Assembly: GCA_003161205.1 (NCBI GenBank)
Contig: PMOU01000479.1
Span: 11,197-42,738 of the forward strand
DNA: 31,542 bases
Direction of reading: 5' to 3'
DNA from: Actinomycetota bacterium
GTDB lineage: Bacteria > Actinomycetota > Actinomycetes > Streptosporangiales > Streptosporangiaceae
In this document: in pieces, positions 30,535 through 31,542 of the stretch
Numbering within the stretch: the first letter of the stretch is position 1
Layout: the number at the start of each line of letters is the position of its first letter
Made by a program: the position numbers and the translations under genes
The notes under the pieces: generated by a model
The model's database searches: none
What the model saw: the letters and a program-made list of their open reading frames with translations, nothing else
What the model was told of the DNA's origin: nothing

Positions 30535-31449
30535 ATGCCCGCAGGATCATGTACGGGACGCGTCGTGGTCATTACCGGCGCGGGGAATGGCATCGGCCGG
30601 GCGCATGCCCTGGCCTTTGCCGCGCAGGGAGCCAAGGTCGTGGTCAACGACCTTGGCGGTGCCCGCGACGGCGGAGGATCGTCGGCCGGCCCGGCGCAGG
30701 CGGCCGTCGACGAGATCATCGCGGCCGGCGGCGAGGCGGTCGCGAACACCGATGACATCTCCTCGTGGGCGGGCGCGCAGCGGCTGATCAGCCAGGCCGT
30801 CGAGGCGTTCGGCGGCCTAGACGTGGTGGTGAACAACGCGGGCATCCTGCGCGACCGGATGATCGTCTCGATGACCGAGCAGGACTGGGACGCGGTGATC
30901 GGTGTGCACCTCAAGGGCACCTTCGCGGTGCTGCACCATGCCGCCGCGTACTGGCGCCAGCGGGTCAAGGACGGCCACGCCAACGACGCGCGGGTGATCA
31001 ACACGACCTCGCCGTCGGGGCTGTTCGGCAACCCGGGCCAGGGCAACTACGGGGCGGCCAAGGCCGGGATCGCCAGCCTGACCATCATCGCGGCCCGCGA
31101 GCTTGAGCGGTACAGCGTTACGGTTAACGCCATCGCGCCGACCGCGCTGACCCGGATGACGCAGGACATCGAGATGATGCGTACCGCGGCGGCCGCCGCG
31201 GATCTGAGCCCGGAGGCCATCTCCCCGCTGGTGGTCTGGCTCGGCTCGGCGGAGTCACGCGAAGTGACCGGGCGCGTGTTCGGCGTCTGGGGGAACTCGA
31301 TCACCGTGCTAGAGGGCTGGGTGAATGGCCCGGCCGTGTCCGCCGATACCCGCTGGGACCAGGCCGCCCTGTCCGCGCTCGTACCCGGCCTGGTCACCAA
31401 GGCCGCCCCGAACGCCGACACCCTAGGCCACCGCCAGCCTGCCCCCTGA
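30535..31449 (+). CDS. Short-chain dehydrogenase of the multifunctional-enzyme type (3-hydroxyacyl-CoA dehydrogenase-like)
   Basis: This 304-residue SDR has the cofactor loop ITGAGNGIGRAHA (about 12-24) and the VVNDLGGARDGGGSS insert typical of peroxisomal MFE-2/HSD17B4-like 3-hydroxyacyl-CoA dehydrogenases and their mycobacterial homologues. NNAGILRDRM follows (about 97-106), then Ser in NTTSPSG, and the catalytic Y172-x3-K176 in GNYGAAKAG. The extra C-terminal 60 residues (REVTGRVFGVWGNSITVLEGW) are also seen in that group. It would oxidise the 3-hydroxyacyl-CoA made by the MaoC pair. ATG 30535 follows the excellent AGGAGGAGA; the longer frame from 30478 lacks similarity. Confidence 0.9.
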   Translation: MPAGSCTGRVVVITGAGNGIGRAHALAFAAQGAKVVVNDLGGARDGGGSSAGPAQAAVDEIIAAGGEAVANTDDISSWAGAQRLISQAVEAFGGLDVVVNNAGILRDRMIVSMTEQDWDAVIGVHLKGTFAVLHHAAAYWRQRVKDGHANDARVINTTSPSGLFGNPGQGNYGAAKAGIASLTIIAARELERYSVTVNAIAPTALTRMTQDIEMMRTAAAAADLSPEAISPLVVWLGSAESREVTGRVFGVWGNSITVLEGWVNGPAVSADTRWDQAALSALVPGLVTKAAPNADTLGHRQPAP

Positions 31450-31542
31450 AACGCCACGGAGCCGCCGCTCACTCGGGACCGGGCCGGGCGGGCGTCACCC
31501 TCACACCGACGCCTGCTGGGGAGTCTGGGCGGGAACCCGGAA
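31450..31542. other. Terminal stretch without recognised features
   Basis: The last 93 bases after the SDR stop are GC-rich and contain no open frame, hairpin with U-run or promoter that could be supported. Confidence 0.6.

Overview
The window comes from a high-GC actinobacterial chromosome. Third codon positions are almost all G or C, GTG starts are common, and GTGA/ATGA overlaps and probable leaderless starts recur. The filamentous soil lineages fit best, but the sequence does not fix a genus. No rRNA, tRNA or CRISPR array was seen.

Left part (1-9900) is a set of unrelated small units. It opens with the end of a peptide-type ABC ATPase carrying two ABC halves (1-1647). Next is a compact three-gene module (1787-6124): two tyrosine recombinases and a small HTH/coiled-coil protein, the layout of the TnpA-TnpB-TnpC set of Tn554, with no visible cargo. 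After it comes a divergent pair: a SoxR-like MerR regulator whose iron-sulfur cysteines are absent, and a flavin reductase fused to an NTF2/SnoaL-like domain. A shared operator between them has the 19-bp promoter spacer typical of MerR regulation. A patatin-like hydrolase and a DUF1707-FHA protein follow.

Right part (about 10000-31450) reads as one catabolic island using CoA chemistry. It holds an amidohydrolase, a hotdog thioesterase, a MaoC hydratase pair, an SCP2-type thiolase, an HMG-CoA-synthase-like/DUF35 fusion, two intact SDRs, two acyl-CoA synthetases, a GntR/FCD repressor, and a complete branched-chain-type ABC importer. The importer is strongly fused: LivH-LivM-LivG is one chain, and LivF reads in frame into a GH2 beta-mannosidase-like glycosidase, followed by a sugar phosphate isomerase/epimerase-like TIM barrel. 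No acyl-CoA dehydrogenase is present.

The best reading (inference) is a system that imports a glycosylated or carboxylic, steroid-, terpenoid- or aromatic-like compound, removes the sugar in the cytoplasm, activates the acid to its CoA ester and shortens it by hydration, dehydrogenation and thiolysis or retro-aldol cleavage. Remnants of an SDR (two pieces) and of an ABC ATPase lie at the joints between operons, so the island seems to have been assembled by rearrangement. Several AT-rich intergenic palindromes look like operators for this island.
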